Below, piece after piece: positions 50,201 through 61,017 of a DNA stretch of 64,000 nt. Each line of letters begins with the position of its first letter. Position 1 is the first letter of the stretch. The notes under the pieces were generated by a model. It had not been told where the DNA came from. It searched no databases and worked only from the letters and a program-made list of their open reading frames with translations. The stretch comes from Glandiceps talaboti. Lineage: Eukaryota > Hemichordata > Enteropneusta > Spengelidae. The translations under genes and the position numbers were made by a program. The stretch lies in assembly GCF_964340395.1 (NCBI RefSeq), contig NC_135566.1, forward strand, positions 3,534,001 to 3,598,000, written 5' to 3'.

Positions 50201-53200
50201 GTAATGTGATGTTATGGAGTGTTATCCCATGTATTAATGTGACTTATGGAGTGTTATCCCATGTAATGTGATGTTATGGAGTGTTATGCCATGTAATTTC
50301 AACCTGTATTATAATTTCAACATAATACCATCTTTTCATTTTGTAGTTGTGAGATGTGTGAAGCCAATACATACTCAACTGTTGGAAGTTCAGAATGTCA
50401 AAACTGTCTAGATACCCAGTACTCAGGTAAATATGATAAATATTAATAATTCCTAATATTTTTTCCCCAGAAAGCCAGTGCAAATCTAACATTTGCCTGC
50501 TGTGAGATAATATTAATAGTGTCACCATGTGGTTACAACCAATGAGAGTGACACAGTACCATGTAAACACGATACCCATATCATGAAGGTTGCTGTGTCT
50601 AATTTTAGGCTTGAAAACACAACTATTAGTGAAATGCTAGGCGAGAGGGGAGATGACAACCAAAATCCCACATGACGTGCCTCAAGGCTAGGGTAACCCT
50701 AACAAGTTGAACAGTTGAAAACCCTCTTCCTACCAAGCCATTATTTTTTACATGGACTTGACCTGGCAAGGGTTTTAAGTGAATAAGTATTTGATAATTT
50801 GTAAGATCTTGACCTTTTATAGGTCTGTAAGGTATGCCATGACAGGGCGCCCTCACACATCGGTCAACCCCTTTCATGCCGTTGAGGGCGGTATGACACA
50901 ACATCTAGACCTAATAGTGATTTGATTTGTCTTTACAGGACCTGCTTCTGGTAATTGTACTGATCGTAAACCATGTAATGCCAAGGATTATTTCTCACTT
51001 CATTCACCCTGTGATGAGAAGAAACAGGTCAGTTTGTATTTTTTATTTACAAGTTTATTGGTCGGAGGACATTTTATCTTAACAAGTTTGTAGTATGTTA
51101 CATCTACCGTTATCTTGTCTATGTCACTGGATCTGTGACTCTGCTTTGCTTTGTTTCAATCAGTGGGTAAACAAGTACAGCTGAGTCACAGATCATTGAC
51201 GTAGACAGGCTAAGCTAGTGTTCACCTAATTGTAGCAGTGGAATGTTTATACTGTAGATGTTATAAAATATATGAGTTTAAACTACAAAAGGGTTCACCT
51301 GGGCTACAGTGACCTGTAGGCTGTGATTTTAAACAGTTTTGTACCCAAAATTTAGCATATTCCTACAAATAATTTCATGTGATACTGTGAATGCAAGAGA
51401 GCTGTAGATGCAACATTTACAAAGGGAAAATGATTACAGCACATTGCAGATTACCGTTTACTGGCTCTGTTTGATGCAACCACAGAGAAACCAATAAAAA
51501 ATGGCACATGCTACACTGTAAGATAGTAGATTGAATGACTACAGCTTCTTGTCACAGTTTGTGTATATGAAATGAACTAATGTGCCACGAAACAGACATC
51601 AAATGCAGACATCAAAACATTAGTGTCCATGTGTCTGCGTCTAGTTGCAGTACATTTAAATGGTTTATTTCATTCAGATGAAATGTAGAAGGAAATTGCA
51701 ATCTTGTTAGCATAGCATGTGCAGTTTCTTATTGGTTTATGCAAAGTTTTATTAAATAGAGCAAGTGAACACTAACTTGTCAACGGTTGGTATTATCGAA
51801 AGTTACAAACAAATTCTCACTGTCTTCAGAATTAGATAATGACATCATTGGAGTGTTCTTTGGAAACATGATGCCAATAACTTAATAAAGATGAAATTGT
51901 TGAAGAAAATGGCATCATACACTAGAGATTCATGATGAGCCACACACACTCTTGACCAAAATTATTATTTCAGCACACATATTTCATATCCTACGGCTCT
52001 AAAAAATTATTTCAATGTACATATCACTCTCTCTAGACCAAAAGGTTTATTTCAACATACATACACACTTTACTCTGTACACTCCCAAATGTTTCACTTC
52101 CATATATATATCACTTTACACAGACTCAAATGACTTACAAGTGGATTGAACCAAAAATTTGTCGTAGTGACGTTGAGGGCGCTGCACAGCTTCCTAAAGT
52201 TGGAGCAAAAGAAGATTGTCCACCATGCAACCCTGGCATGAGTTTCTTTAACAACTCAGCTTGTCAGTTCTGTCCTGAGAATCATTTCTCAAATGGAGAT
52301 CAAGGTCAGTTGAAATAATCACATATAAATAATGAAAACATTTAATGTGATGACGTTGATATTCATGATTTTGTTAAAGTTTTGTTAGCAGCCCCATCAA
52401 CATGTAAATGGTAAAATGTTGCCATGAGAACAGTGAACAAAGTGTACAATAGATACACATATATTTATTTGTTTCTCTGACAGAGTGAAATCTTGTCTAT
52501 TCAGAATGCAAAGACAGAAGATTTCAAATCTGTCCTCACCAACATCAACGTAACAAGACATTAAACAGTTTCATATATGCCCTTACCAACATCGATATCA
52601 CTAATCTTTGGGTTGTGCTCACTTGAATACTTGTGAAATCTGAAGGTTGTTGCCAGTGTTACACATGTGTGTTGGTAATACTTAGTGGATGTTTACACAA
52701 TACAGAGGTAGAAGCTGTAATTAAAGCTGGCAAGTTACAGATCTTTAAATACTGACTAAAATGAGATTTTGTGATTTTGATCAGAGATATATAGTAACTT
52801 GATATGTATGCCATCTGTACAATAACTTAGAATCTGTGCCTTAAACCTTACAGAGTGCAAACCATGTCCAGGATCGACAGCACCAGTGTATGGAATGGAG
52901 TTTAAATGGTGGCATGCTATGCCTCCTAACATGGATAGCTCATGTCTTAGTATGGACGGTAAGTTTTTCATTCTGCTTCCCAGACATGTTGTACATGTAA
53001 TCAAACACATCTGCGTGTGTGGATGATAGTATATATACTGAAATGGAATACACGCTGTGCTTGGAGAATGGTAAACATTATAATTATATATATATCAGTT
53101 ACTACTTGCACCGGTGTATCTGCCAGTGGTATTTGCACTGTAGTGCAGTACTGAAAGCATTTTTGCATACCTGTATGCAAATGATATGCAAATGAGTTCA

Positions 53201-56200
53201 TTGCTTCATATGTTCAATTAAATTACACATATTACAGAATGTATGATGAATCCACATCTGCAGTAAATATTTCCTTTACATAAAAATACATAAATTTACT
53301 AATTGCATAAATTTGCATATATTAAATATGTACATATATCACCTTACATAAATTTACATGAATCTACATACATTATGATTTCTGTCAAAAATAGATTATG
53401 GTTGTGCATCAGAAGATGGTTGGATGCCTAGTGGTGACAATATACATTCTGGGCAGGGTCACGACGATGATGCCTACCTCATCCTCTCCTTACATACGGA
53501 TGGATTCCGTAGCTCATCTGGAGTTTTCAATGGAAAACCTGGCACCGTTGGTCAGGTCATCTTTGTATTTGAGTTGGTCTGTAGTGGTCAGTGTGGCTTC
53601 TATTTCATGGAGGAAGACAGTCGTGAATCTGAAGTCATAGAAAGCTGGGAAGGTACTACAGAAAAAATGCTGTTCAGGTAATGTCAATACCTGCTATCCA
53701 TTATTGTAGCAAGTATTTTGAGTCAAGATTACAGATAATGCAGTATGTGTCTCAGAAATATAAGTATTAATCTTTTGCTGTTACTTTGGTCATGGAAACT
53801 ACAACCTATTCTCAGTTAAGATCAAGAAAAAAAATAAAATGTCACCATGCACATTTTTTAATAGCAATAAAAATGATACACAAATGAAGTCATTTTAAAT
53901 AGAATCCAAAATGGCCACCAAATATGGTGTCAGCTCTATTGGAAGATAAACATTGTCAGTTGTCACCGATATCACACTTTGTTGACAAATCAAAGTACTA
54001 TATTCTAATTTTCTATCTGTAGCTATGATGTGACTAAGTCTGGACCAAGGACATTTAGTTGGGCATTTGAGAAAATTGCCAATGAAGACTATGATGAGAA
54101 GAGAGAATCAAGTAGATACAATGAAGATATGTGAGTATTCGCTAGTTATTAAAAAACTGAACCCCCCCCCCCACCAAAACAAACAAATATACAAACACAA
54201 ACACAAACACAAACACAAACACAAACAAGAAACTTGACTTGTCCTTGCCATGAACTTCACTATTGTAAGATAGCAATATCTGTGGCTCTGTCTATATATC
54301 GATATAGAGATTATGTCACATTTGATAGATTTGATTTTGTCTTCAACTTTCAAAGTTTAGACTTTGTAGTTCTTAAACAACATAGAAACTTCAAGGATAC
54401 TTCTCTTTGTATAGAGGTCCATCGATATGTTGTGTCACTCCACCCTCACCGGCCTGCTCTAGGGGTTGACCGATGTGTGAGGGTGCCCTGTCACAGCATA
54501 CCTTACAGACTAAGAAGTCCAATATTATAGTACAACCAGACATGGAAATATTACAAGTCATTCAGTCTTATTCCAGCATATGAGGCAGGACAGTGATTTC
54601 CTTTTTGAAATGTTTTATTGTTAACTTTTCTAGTACTTTTTTTCTGATAGATTTCAGATGTGGTTGTTTTCTATATTTATTTATGTCATATACTTTGATT
54701 ACATTGCAGGGCCAAGATCTACTCCATCAATGTAACCAACACTATAGATGGAGGTGCCTCATCCTGTAAACCATGCCCTAGAGGAAATGATGTCAAAGGG
54801 TAAGTTATGAACTTTTTCTGCTTACAAAGGGTCAAATGTCAAAAGGTTGCCAGGACCTTTCTCTGCTTACAAATATTATAAAATAAGTTTCTGATTACAA
54901 AGGGTCAAATGGTAAGTCATGTGACCTTTGTCCATTTACAAAGGGTCAAATGTCAGAAGTTTATGTTGCCACTTCCAGTCTAACACAAAAAAAAACTAAA
55001 AGTATCTAAGTGCATTTTGTAAAAATATCTAAAGCTTTTAAAAAAACAAACAACAAACTTGTATTCTGTTATACTTTGACACTGCGACATGAATGATTTG
55101 TAATATTGTTTATTTTTATGCAAAGAAAAATTCATGTTTAATTTGTGTGTTACAGGTGTATTCCATGCCCTGATGGACATTATATTGATGACAAAAACAA
55201 GTGTGTTGCTTGTCCTGAAGGTGAGCCATAGACTTCATTTCTAGTAAATCTTTGAATACATCTTTGCATATAGAAATAGTATGTCAGCTTTCAAAGTGTT
55301 ACGTGAACATTTTTTGTCATGTACACTTTCCCAGTCTAAGTTCTGTCATCCTTTTTGGTGAAAAAAAATAAAAATGAATGTACAATTTATATTTACACTC
55401 TCAGTATGGTGCTTTGTCTGATATTTTGTGATTGCATGTATTTTAAACAAACCTGCCAAATTTGTAGATTTGCCAGCCTTGAACTTGAAAGAATGGTTCA
55501 GTCTATGGAAAGACCACTGCAGTATTTTATTTGTGTAGACTTTCAGAAACTTCCTAGCCTATGTACATTGCTTGTATTGTTAGCAATGGCAAATGATTAA
55601 TGTGGTCTGAAAATTATATGCTCAAACTGATTGGTCACAATGGGGAGTGATAATGTATGTCAGCCCAATTGACTATTCAAATGAAGTCATTATGTAAATG
55701 AACACTCAAACTGATTGGTCACAATGGGGAGTGGTAATGTACATCAGCCTATTTGACTATATTCAAATGAAGTCATTATGTAAATGAACACTCAAACTGA
55801 TTGGTCACAATGGGGAGTGATAATGTACATCAGCCTATTTGACTATTAAAATGAAGCCAATATGTAAATGTATTAGCACAAGAGTGACAAAATTTGCATA
55901 TAGTCTGATATTATGTAAATATCTACAAACAGGCATGCTGATAACTGCCATGCATGCATGGCTAATATAATTGTTTTCCATTACTAGCCTTACAAGCAGT
56001 TTGTGAGACAGCGAAGCAAAAGCATAGATTGTGATGTAAACACGTTAGAAACTTCCAGTGTACATTTTTGTAGAATTGACACTATCACCAATTTATATAA
56101 GCTTATCACATGCCACAATAGTATTACTTTTAATTTGTGTTTGTCTCATTTTTTTAAAAACTATTCTCATTGTTACCATAACACACCAAGTGTAGAGTAG

Positions 56201-57795
56201 TCATAGACTGTACACCACAAAAATGGTTGAAAGTATGATTAGAAAAAAGTGACTTGGTTTTTGATGTATGAATTTGGGAACGACTAAGCTAGGATTACTG
56301 ATTATTATTATTATTATGTTATTTCAGGTACCTATGTTCATGCTAATAATCCATTTGGTAAGGAAGCCTGTTTGCCATGTGGTCCAGGAACAATAAGTCG
56401 TGATGGTGTGTTGTGTTACAGTGACTGTCATTTTAAATCACAAGATGGACACAGAATTCATGACTTCTCATCACTTAAAGGGTAAGATGTGTGCTGTATA
56501 TCATAGTCAGTGATTATAGTCAGTGTTAGTGTTGTACTCTCTAAGATCTCTAAAACACAGTACCAGTGATATTGTAGGAATCTGTTCCCTGTAACTGATG
56601 ACATCATAGTAATTCTGATGTCTATGACTGATGACATCATAGTATTAAATCCTGTCTGTAACTGATGACATCAGAGTAATCTTGATGTCTATAATTGATG
56701 ACATTACTGTAATCTTGAGGTCAATAATTGATGACATCACAGTAATCTTGATGTCTGTAACTGATGACATCATAGTAATCTTGATATCTGTAACTGATGA
56801 CATCACAGTAATCTTGATGTCTATAATTGATGACATCATAGTAATCTACAATTGACAGAAGGCCAATGGTGATGTGTTATAGATGATGACATTTCTAACC
56901 ACACTGATAAATTACAATGATATTTTCATTTACATTTCAGATTTCACTCTGTGTTGAGTGCACCAAGTTTTACAGCCAAGGGAACAAGATACTTTCATTT
57001 ATTCAACATAAGTCTGTGTGGTAATGATGGTACAGGTCAATCACTGTGTAGAGACAACGTAACTTATTACTCACAGGTAAGGTCAAAGGTCAGACTTGTA
57101 ATTGTCTCTGTCAGCCATATTGAATCATGTGTATTCTCGCATTAACATATACAGTTCAAAATCTTGAGGAAACAGAATTTTGATAGAGTCAGTAAAATTG
57201 AGGATGAAATGAAATGGCAAATTACTACTTTGTTGAAAAGCTAACCCCAAGTACAGATTTTAAGTTTTCAATAACTTTGTACTGATATTGGAAATGTTAC
57301 AGAATTCTGAAGACAATGTGACATCCATGTTATGTCGGTCTACCATCATACCAAGTGAAGATGAGGCTCCAATGTCAGCACAGCCAGTCAGGTAAATATA
57401 AAATGTATAAAAACTTGATGACTAATATTGTAAAACAGTGATTATACAACGTTTATTATGATAGTATTGTTTCACTTAACATGATGTTATTCACTAGGTG
57501 GTACTTCCAGATTGTTAAAGTCACAGTAGTGAATAAAAATACTACAAAATGTATGAATGGATGTATATAACTGTTTTTAGGGTATTGATTGTGATCCCAT
57601 ACATTGTTTACTATATTTCAGTCTTGGTGACCATCTCTTAGCAGTAACAGAAGCTACACTGTACAACAATATCACAGTGGTTGGTTTTGAACAGCAGGAT
57701 GCACCACAACTACCTGATGTCAACTTTTATTACAACTCAGCAACGTAAGTAGTGATGAAAACTTGTATGTCTGTGTGTATGTACATAAATATTTG

Positions 57796-57834
<39 letters not shown>

Positions 57835-57843
57835 GTGCATGCG

Positions 57844-57889
<46 letters not shown>

Positions 57890-57942
57890 AGTGTCTGTCT
57901 GTCTGTCTGGCTGGATGCTGTCGGCCTGTATGCATGTTTGTA

Positions 57943-57973
<31 letters not shown>

Positions 57974-58005
57974 TGTATGTATGTATGTATGTATGTATGT
58001 ATGTA

Positions 58006-58040
<35 letters not shown>

Positions 58041-60608
58041 ATGCATGTATGTATGTATGTATGTATGTATGTATGTATGTATGTATGTATGTATGTATGT
58101 ATTTTACATCAATATCTACTATTGTGATGCATTTTACATCAATATCTACTATTGTTTATCATATTACAGGTCGACTACAGCATGTCCCAATGGTCGTGCA
58201 TCTGTCATCAGTTTACGTTGTGATGTCACAGCTCCAGATGATGGTATACTGGAACTTCCTGTTGGTTGTCCTGATGGTACATGTGATGGGTGTTCATTCC
58301 ATTTCCTATGGAGATCACAACTTGCTTGTCCACTGTGTACAGAAAATGATTACAAGTCTATTGAAGAGAATTGTCACCATGGTGACCAGACCATCCACTA
58401 TATTTGGAAAGAACCAAAGTAAGTCAGTACAATACTTGGATTAAATATAAGTGGCATAAGGGGCCTTATCATTACTCATTTTTGACTCATCGTGACAAGA
58501 CCCCTTATGTATCAAAAAAAAAACTAAAGTAAGTCAGTGTAATGCTCATATGAAATCAGAATAGACAATAAGATAACTACAAGTGACATAAGTGGTCTTG
58601 TCACTATGAGTCAAAGACTAGTAGTGACAATACCACTTATGTCACCATGTTTGGAAAGAACCAAAGTAAGTGAATGCAATGCTTAGACAAAATCAGAATA
58701 CATAATCAGCTAATTACAAATGACACAAGGGGCTATGTCAATACTTTTGTTTGACTCGTATTAACAAGGCCCTTTATGTTACAAGTATATATAAACTATA
58801 CCTGTGGTAGCTGAATTTTGAGAAAATATGGTGAAAAAATAATGGTGTTTTGACATTTCTAGCACTATGGAATGAATGATGTAGACACACATTGTTGTGA
58901 TGCACTACTTGAATATAAATTTTGGATTGTAGTTGTTGGACTGTGTGCGTGTGTAAAAAACGATAGCAGGCTACTTCTTTGATTGTTGTGTACATGCCAG
59001 AAGTGGAGAATTGTACACTTGTTTTACAATTTTAGAAATTCATATACATTTGAACATTACTATTAGTATTGTTGTCTACATTTACTTAGGAGCTGTCGTG
59101 ATGGTGTAACGTTACCTGATAATGTTGTCAAGAAATGTCCAGTGATTTCGTTTGAGGCTCAGATTGCTATAACCGTAGCTGCTGGCTGTGCTGCCTTACT
59201 GATTGCATTGATTGTATACTTCTGGAAGAAAACTAGAAAGTAAGTGAAATATAACATCCGTACCTAGTACCTAGAGAGTTTTGTGTAAATGTTTGATTTG
59301 CAAAAGAAAGTGAAACAAAAAGCACTGTTCCTCAGTAAGGGCTGTTGATAAAACAAAGTGATATGATTTGAAGACACTAGAGGGCAGCATTCATCAGAAA
59401 TGTTAAAAATTCATGTTTATCAGAAAATTTTAACAGTTAAAATGACACCATAACATGACACTAGGGGGCACTATTCAGATGATATGCTGGATGAGCATAA
59501 ACTTACACTGGCACTATAGATTGTAGTTCATCAGAAAGGGCTTTTGAGAAGACTATGGCACTGGAGAACATTTATAAATACATCAACAGTTTTAATATAG
59601 GAGGCCAGTCTTCCTAAAGGTCTAGAATGAATGAATATTTACTAATGGTATGTTTTCAATTTCTACCTGTGTAACAGACTAGAGTACAAATACCAACGTC
59701 TAGTTCAGTCAGCCAGTGGTAAGGATGGTGAACTACCAACTGTTGATAGCTGTGCTGTAGAAGATGGTGATGAAGATGAAGTAGTCTTCAATGATGGCAA
59801 AGAAAAATCTGTGGGATTCTTCAGTAAATTCAAGTCTAAAGTCAGCAGGGTAAGAACTAACGTATTAATCTTCTCCCTCTCTACAATAGGGTGGGGAGGG
59901 GGAGAGGGAGGGGATGGACTTGTATTTGTTTGTACATAACAAACTAAATTATTCATGTTACGTCTACAGCCAGAATTCGGGAGTATGATCACATGAAGTG
60001 TTTTTTATATTCAGTTGTGTTCGGTAGAAGTACATGTGTGTATGAGGTTTATTTGTAAACATGAATGACTTACAGGGGCTTCACTTGTCAGAATGAGTTG
60101 AAGATTAATTTGACAAATCCCATACATCACACTGTCATGAGTATTTTCTGATTGTATGAAGTAAAATATTGGGAGAAAAATACAATAGTGACTGTTCAGG
60201 CTTAATAATTGAAGTAAATGATGGTGAATTGGCACACTTTAACTCATATTTTGATCAATGAAGAACTAATGATGTAAATATGCACTGGTGTGATGTAGAA
60301 AACCTGCTTCTGAATAGCACTCCTAGTGGCCATACTGTAAATTCTTTTGTTTTTCTGATAACTTAAATATGGTGTATGTTTCTATGCTCTCAACACACCT
60401 TGATCTTCTACCACTGTTACAGAGATGCCTGGTGGGTACACAGCCATGATTAACAGTCTGAGATATCCAGTATATCGCCCTCACCCAATCTAATCGTTGT
60501 ACCATTTGTTTTTACATTCTTCACCCATCTTCACAGGAACCATCAGACTTTGAGAAAAGAACGTTAAAAGAACTCGAAGAAGATGATCCCTTGGCCATGT
60601 TTGAATAA
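36217..60608 (+). CDS. ELAPOR1: ELAPOR (EIG121/KIAA1324 family) receptor-like protein
   Basis: Exons: 36217-36324, 36943-37069, 46753-46942, 47781-47928, 48482-48565, 49412-49602, 50347-50426, 50939-51027, 52124-52304, 52854-52958, 53395-53677, 54023-54130, 54710-54799, 55156-55220, 56328-56481, 56941-57076, 57303-57391, 57622-57744, 58170-58418, 59090-59239, 59678-59849, then terminal exon 60537-60608. Phases agree; 997 aa (human ELAPOR1 about 1013). The family is type I membrane proteins of the endosome/lysosome and secretory pathway, linked to autophagy and, from the literature, carrying a mannose-6-phosphate-receptor-like domain. Visible: signal peptide (FVSLFIVHIGIVP); Cys-rich repeats (CHKCPVGTYS, CTKCAPGTYA, CPPCNPG, CKPCPRG, CIPCPDGHYI); the MRH-like region in exons 15-19 (LCGNDG, GTCDGCSFHFLW, ACPLCTENDY); TM helix about 891-911; an acidic tail. 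Intron 2 is 9.7 kb. Invertebrate pro-orthologue of ELAPOR1 and 2. Confidence 0.93.
37070..42330. other. ELAPOR intron 2, first half
   Basis: AT-rich, with no exon seen on either strand. Holds G-tracts at 38719-38731 and 39395-39422 and a G-rich stretch at 39654-39690. Confidence 0.45.
42331..42787. mobile_element. TIR element, 457 bp
   Basis: Left end TACTACCAAATCAGAGTGAC continues TATAGAGTTTCA; the right end is its complement with about three changes. Inside, a ~100-bp segment (GGCACTGARAG...ATGAAATG...TTTATCTCACTGTGAA) is present twice in tandem. No clear target-site duplication. Confidence 0.6.
43645..43722 (+). repeat. Dispersed ~85-bp repeat, copy A
   Basis: Shares GTCTGTAA.GTATG, GACAGG and CACCCTCACACATC with the copies at 50823 and 54425, and AACCCCTTTCATG with the copy at 50823. 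Lies immediately upstream of the palindromic element. Confidence 0.7.
43737..44088. mobile_element. 310-bp palindromic element with 21-bp flanking repeats
   Basis: Arms run from CTCTCACAGTCC at 43758 and its complement ending at 44067. They stay paired for roughly 140 bp through TACTAGTATCCCAGTATCCC and ATCGATCACATAGGG to a loop near 43905-43925. Directly outside, 43737-43757 and 44068-44088 are 21-bp direct repeats with one mismatch (AGTCTAGGGTAGATC, then C or T, AGACT). Confidence 0.75.
44539..44764. mobile_element. Hairpin MITE, copy 2, with 7-bp TSD
   Basis: Element 44546-44757 (212 bp) starts CCCAGG and ends CCTGGG. The next block is AATCTGATTAAAATCTGATG and its inverse. The arms match copy 1 closely (AAATCTGATGTGGTGAAAGT, CATCGTTTTGT). 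AGTATAA flanks both sides (44539-44545, 44758-44764). No coding sequence. Confidence 0.82.
44765..46560. other. ELAPOR intron 2, second half
   Basis: AT-rich, with no exon or element recognised. Confidence 0.45.
46563..46668. repeat. (CCCTA)n repeat, imperfect
   Basis: CCCTA pentamers with ACATGT and TTA interruptions, about 85 bp upstream of ELAPOR exon 3. Pentameric, so not the TTAGGG telomere repeat. Confidence 0.85.
47063..47249. repeat. (CA)n-(CATA)n microsatellite
   Basis: ELAPOR intron 3. About 25 CA units, then mixed CACATA/CATA. Confidence 0.95.
48800..49225. mobile_element. Possible retroelement fragment
   Basis: Starts with a (TTTTA)n stretch and then AAAC-rich text ending in GGTGATTCAATACAGTGC. 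It looks like an inserted fragment with an A/T simple tail in inverse orientation. No recognisable protein block. Confidence 0.25.
49705..50300. repeat. Degenerate (TGTGA)n satellite-like tract
   Basis: About 600 bp of TGATG/TGTGA/TGTGG pentamer-like repeats in ELAPOR intron 6. From 50180 it grades into a longer unit of about 50 bp around GTTATGGAGTGTTATCCCATG. Confidence 0.85.
50823..50904 (+). repeat. Dispersed ~85-bp repeat, copy B
   Basis: Core GACAGGGCGCCCTCACACAT then CGGTCAACCCC and GAGGGCGG. The CCCTCA and TGAGGG blocks can pair, giving an imperfect hairpin. Located in ELAPOR intron 7, 34 bp before the exon 8 acceptor. Confidence 0.7.
51114..51210. mobile_element. Small hairpin (MITE-like remnant)
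   Basis: Inverted arms of about 31 bp (TTGTCTATGTCACTGGATCT, then GTGACTCTGC, and its near-complement) enclose a 35-bp loop. ELAPOR intron 8. Confidence 0.5.
54180..54226. repeat. (AAACAC)n microsatellite
   Basis: Hexamer repeat in ELAPOR intron 12, preceded by a C-tract. Confidence 0.9.
54425..54510 (-). repeat. Dispersed ~85-bp repeat, copy C (inverted)
   Basis: The reverse complement matches copy B over most of its length (GTCTGTAAGGTATG, GACAGGGC, CCCTCACACATCGGTCAACC). ELAPOR intron 12. Confidence 0.7.
55621..55870. repeat. ~85-bp tandem repeat x3
   Basis: Copies begin CTCAAACTGATTGGTCACAA at 55621, 55705 and 55791. Each holds a GATTGGTCACAATGG block and GAAGTCATTATGTAAATG. ELAPOR intron 14. 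Confidence 0.8.
56595..56848. repeat. 33-bp minisatellite, 8 copies
   Basis: Units run YTGATGACATCATAGTAATC then TTGATGTCTGTAA. The palindrome-like core TGATGACATCA recurs in nearly every copy. ELAPOR intron 15. Confidence 0.85.
57785..58101. repeat. Compound (GTCT)/(GT)/(TATG) microsatellite
   Basis: ELAPOR intron 18: GTCT run, GT run, then two TATG blocks around a second GT run. A short direct duplication (ATTTTACATCAATATCTACT) follows at 58102-58155. Confidence 0.95.
58405..58790. repeat. Tandem trio of hairpins with copied splice donor
   Basis: Three diverged units follow ELAPOR exon 19. Each starts with a copy of its 5' splice site (CCAAA|GTAAGT at 58419, CTAAA|GTAAGT at 58529, CCAAA|GTAAGT at 58666) and then has an inverted repeat: 58451-58513, 58583-58645, 58721-58782. 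The middle hairpin is best (GTGACATAAGTGGT and ACCACTTATGTCAC). The third unit also copies TTTGGAAAGAA from the exon itself. Confidence 0.75.
60537..60608 (+). CDS. ELAPOR1: ELAPOR terminal exon, form a
   Basis: Acceptor CTTCACAG, then 23 codons and a stop, phase 0 with exon 21. It encodes an acidic end (KELEEDDPLAMFE). The stop TAA is inside AATAAA (60604-60609). It competes with the exon at 60904-61017, also phase 0; transcripts are needed to say which is used. Confidence 0.65.
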   Translation, partial: EPSDFEKRTLKELEEDDPLAMFE

Positions 60609-60903
60609 ATCACCACTGTCTACAAGTAATGAATCAAACTAAGACTACATACTGTCTTTAGATAGTACCATATTATCATCTAATCATCCCGTGCATGTTT
60701 TCACCGTAGTTGCAAGCCATGATATCAAGTTGATGAAATCATCCACACGGACATATCATACATTTTACCTCTCATCTAACAACCTAGAGTTCATCTGCAT
60801 GCTGGGTTTCCTTTCCTACCTGGTGTCTTTTCTGAATTTTATTTTTATTTGATAAAAATGCATGCCAGCAGTTCTCTTATTTGAGTTTTTCTTTGCCATA
60901 TAG

Positions 60904-61017
60904 GGAGGTGACAGTGATATTAACGAAGATGATGACATATTTAGTGATACTGTAGTTCTGACCAAGAAATGTCAAGATGCCATGGTATCGACAGATGTTG
61001 CCACTACTAACATATAG
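60904..61017 (+). CDS. ELAPOR1: ELAPOR terminal exon, form b
   Basis: Acceptor TTTGCCATATAG, then 37 codons (GGDSDINEDDDIFSDTVVLT, then KKCQ...TNI) and a stop, phase 0 with exon 21. It gives a 1011-aa protein, nearer the human ELAPOR1 length, with a different acidic tail. Form a ends in a stop, so joining a and b would leave b untranslated. Confidence 0.65.
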   Translation, partial: GGDSDINEDDDIFSDTVVLTKKCQDAMVSTDVATTNI

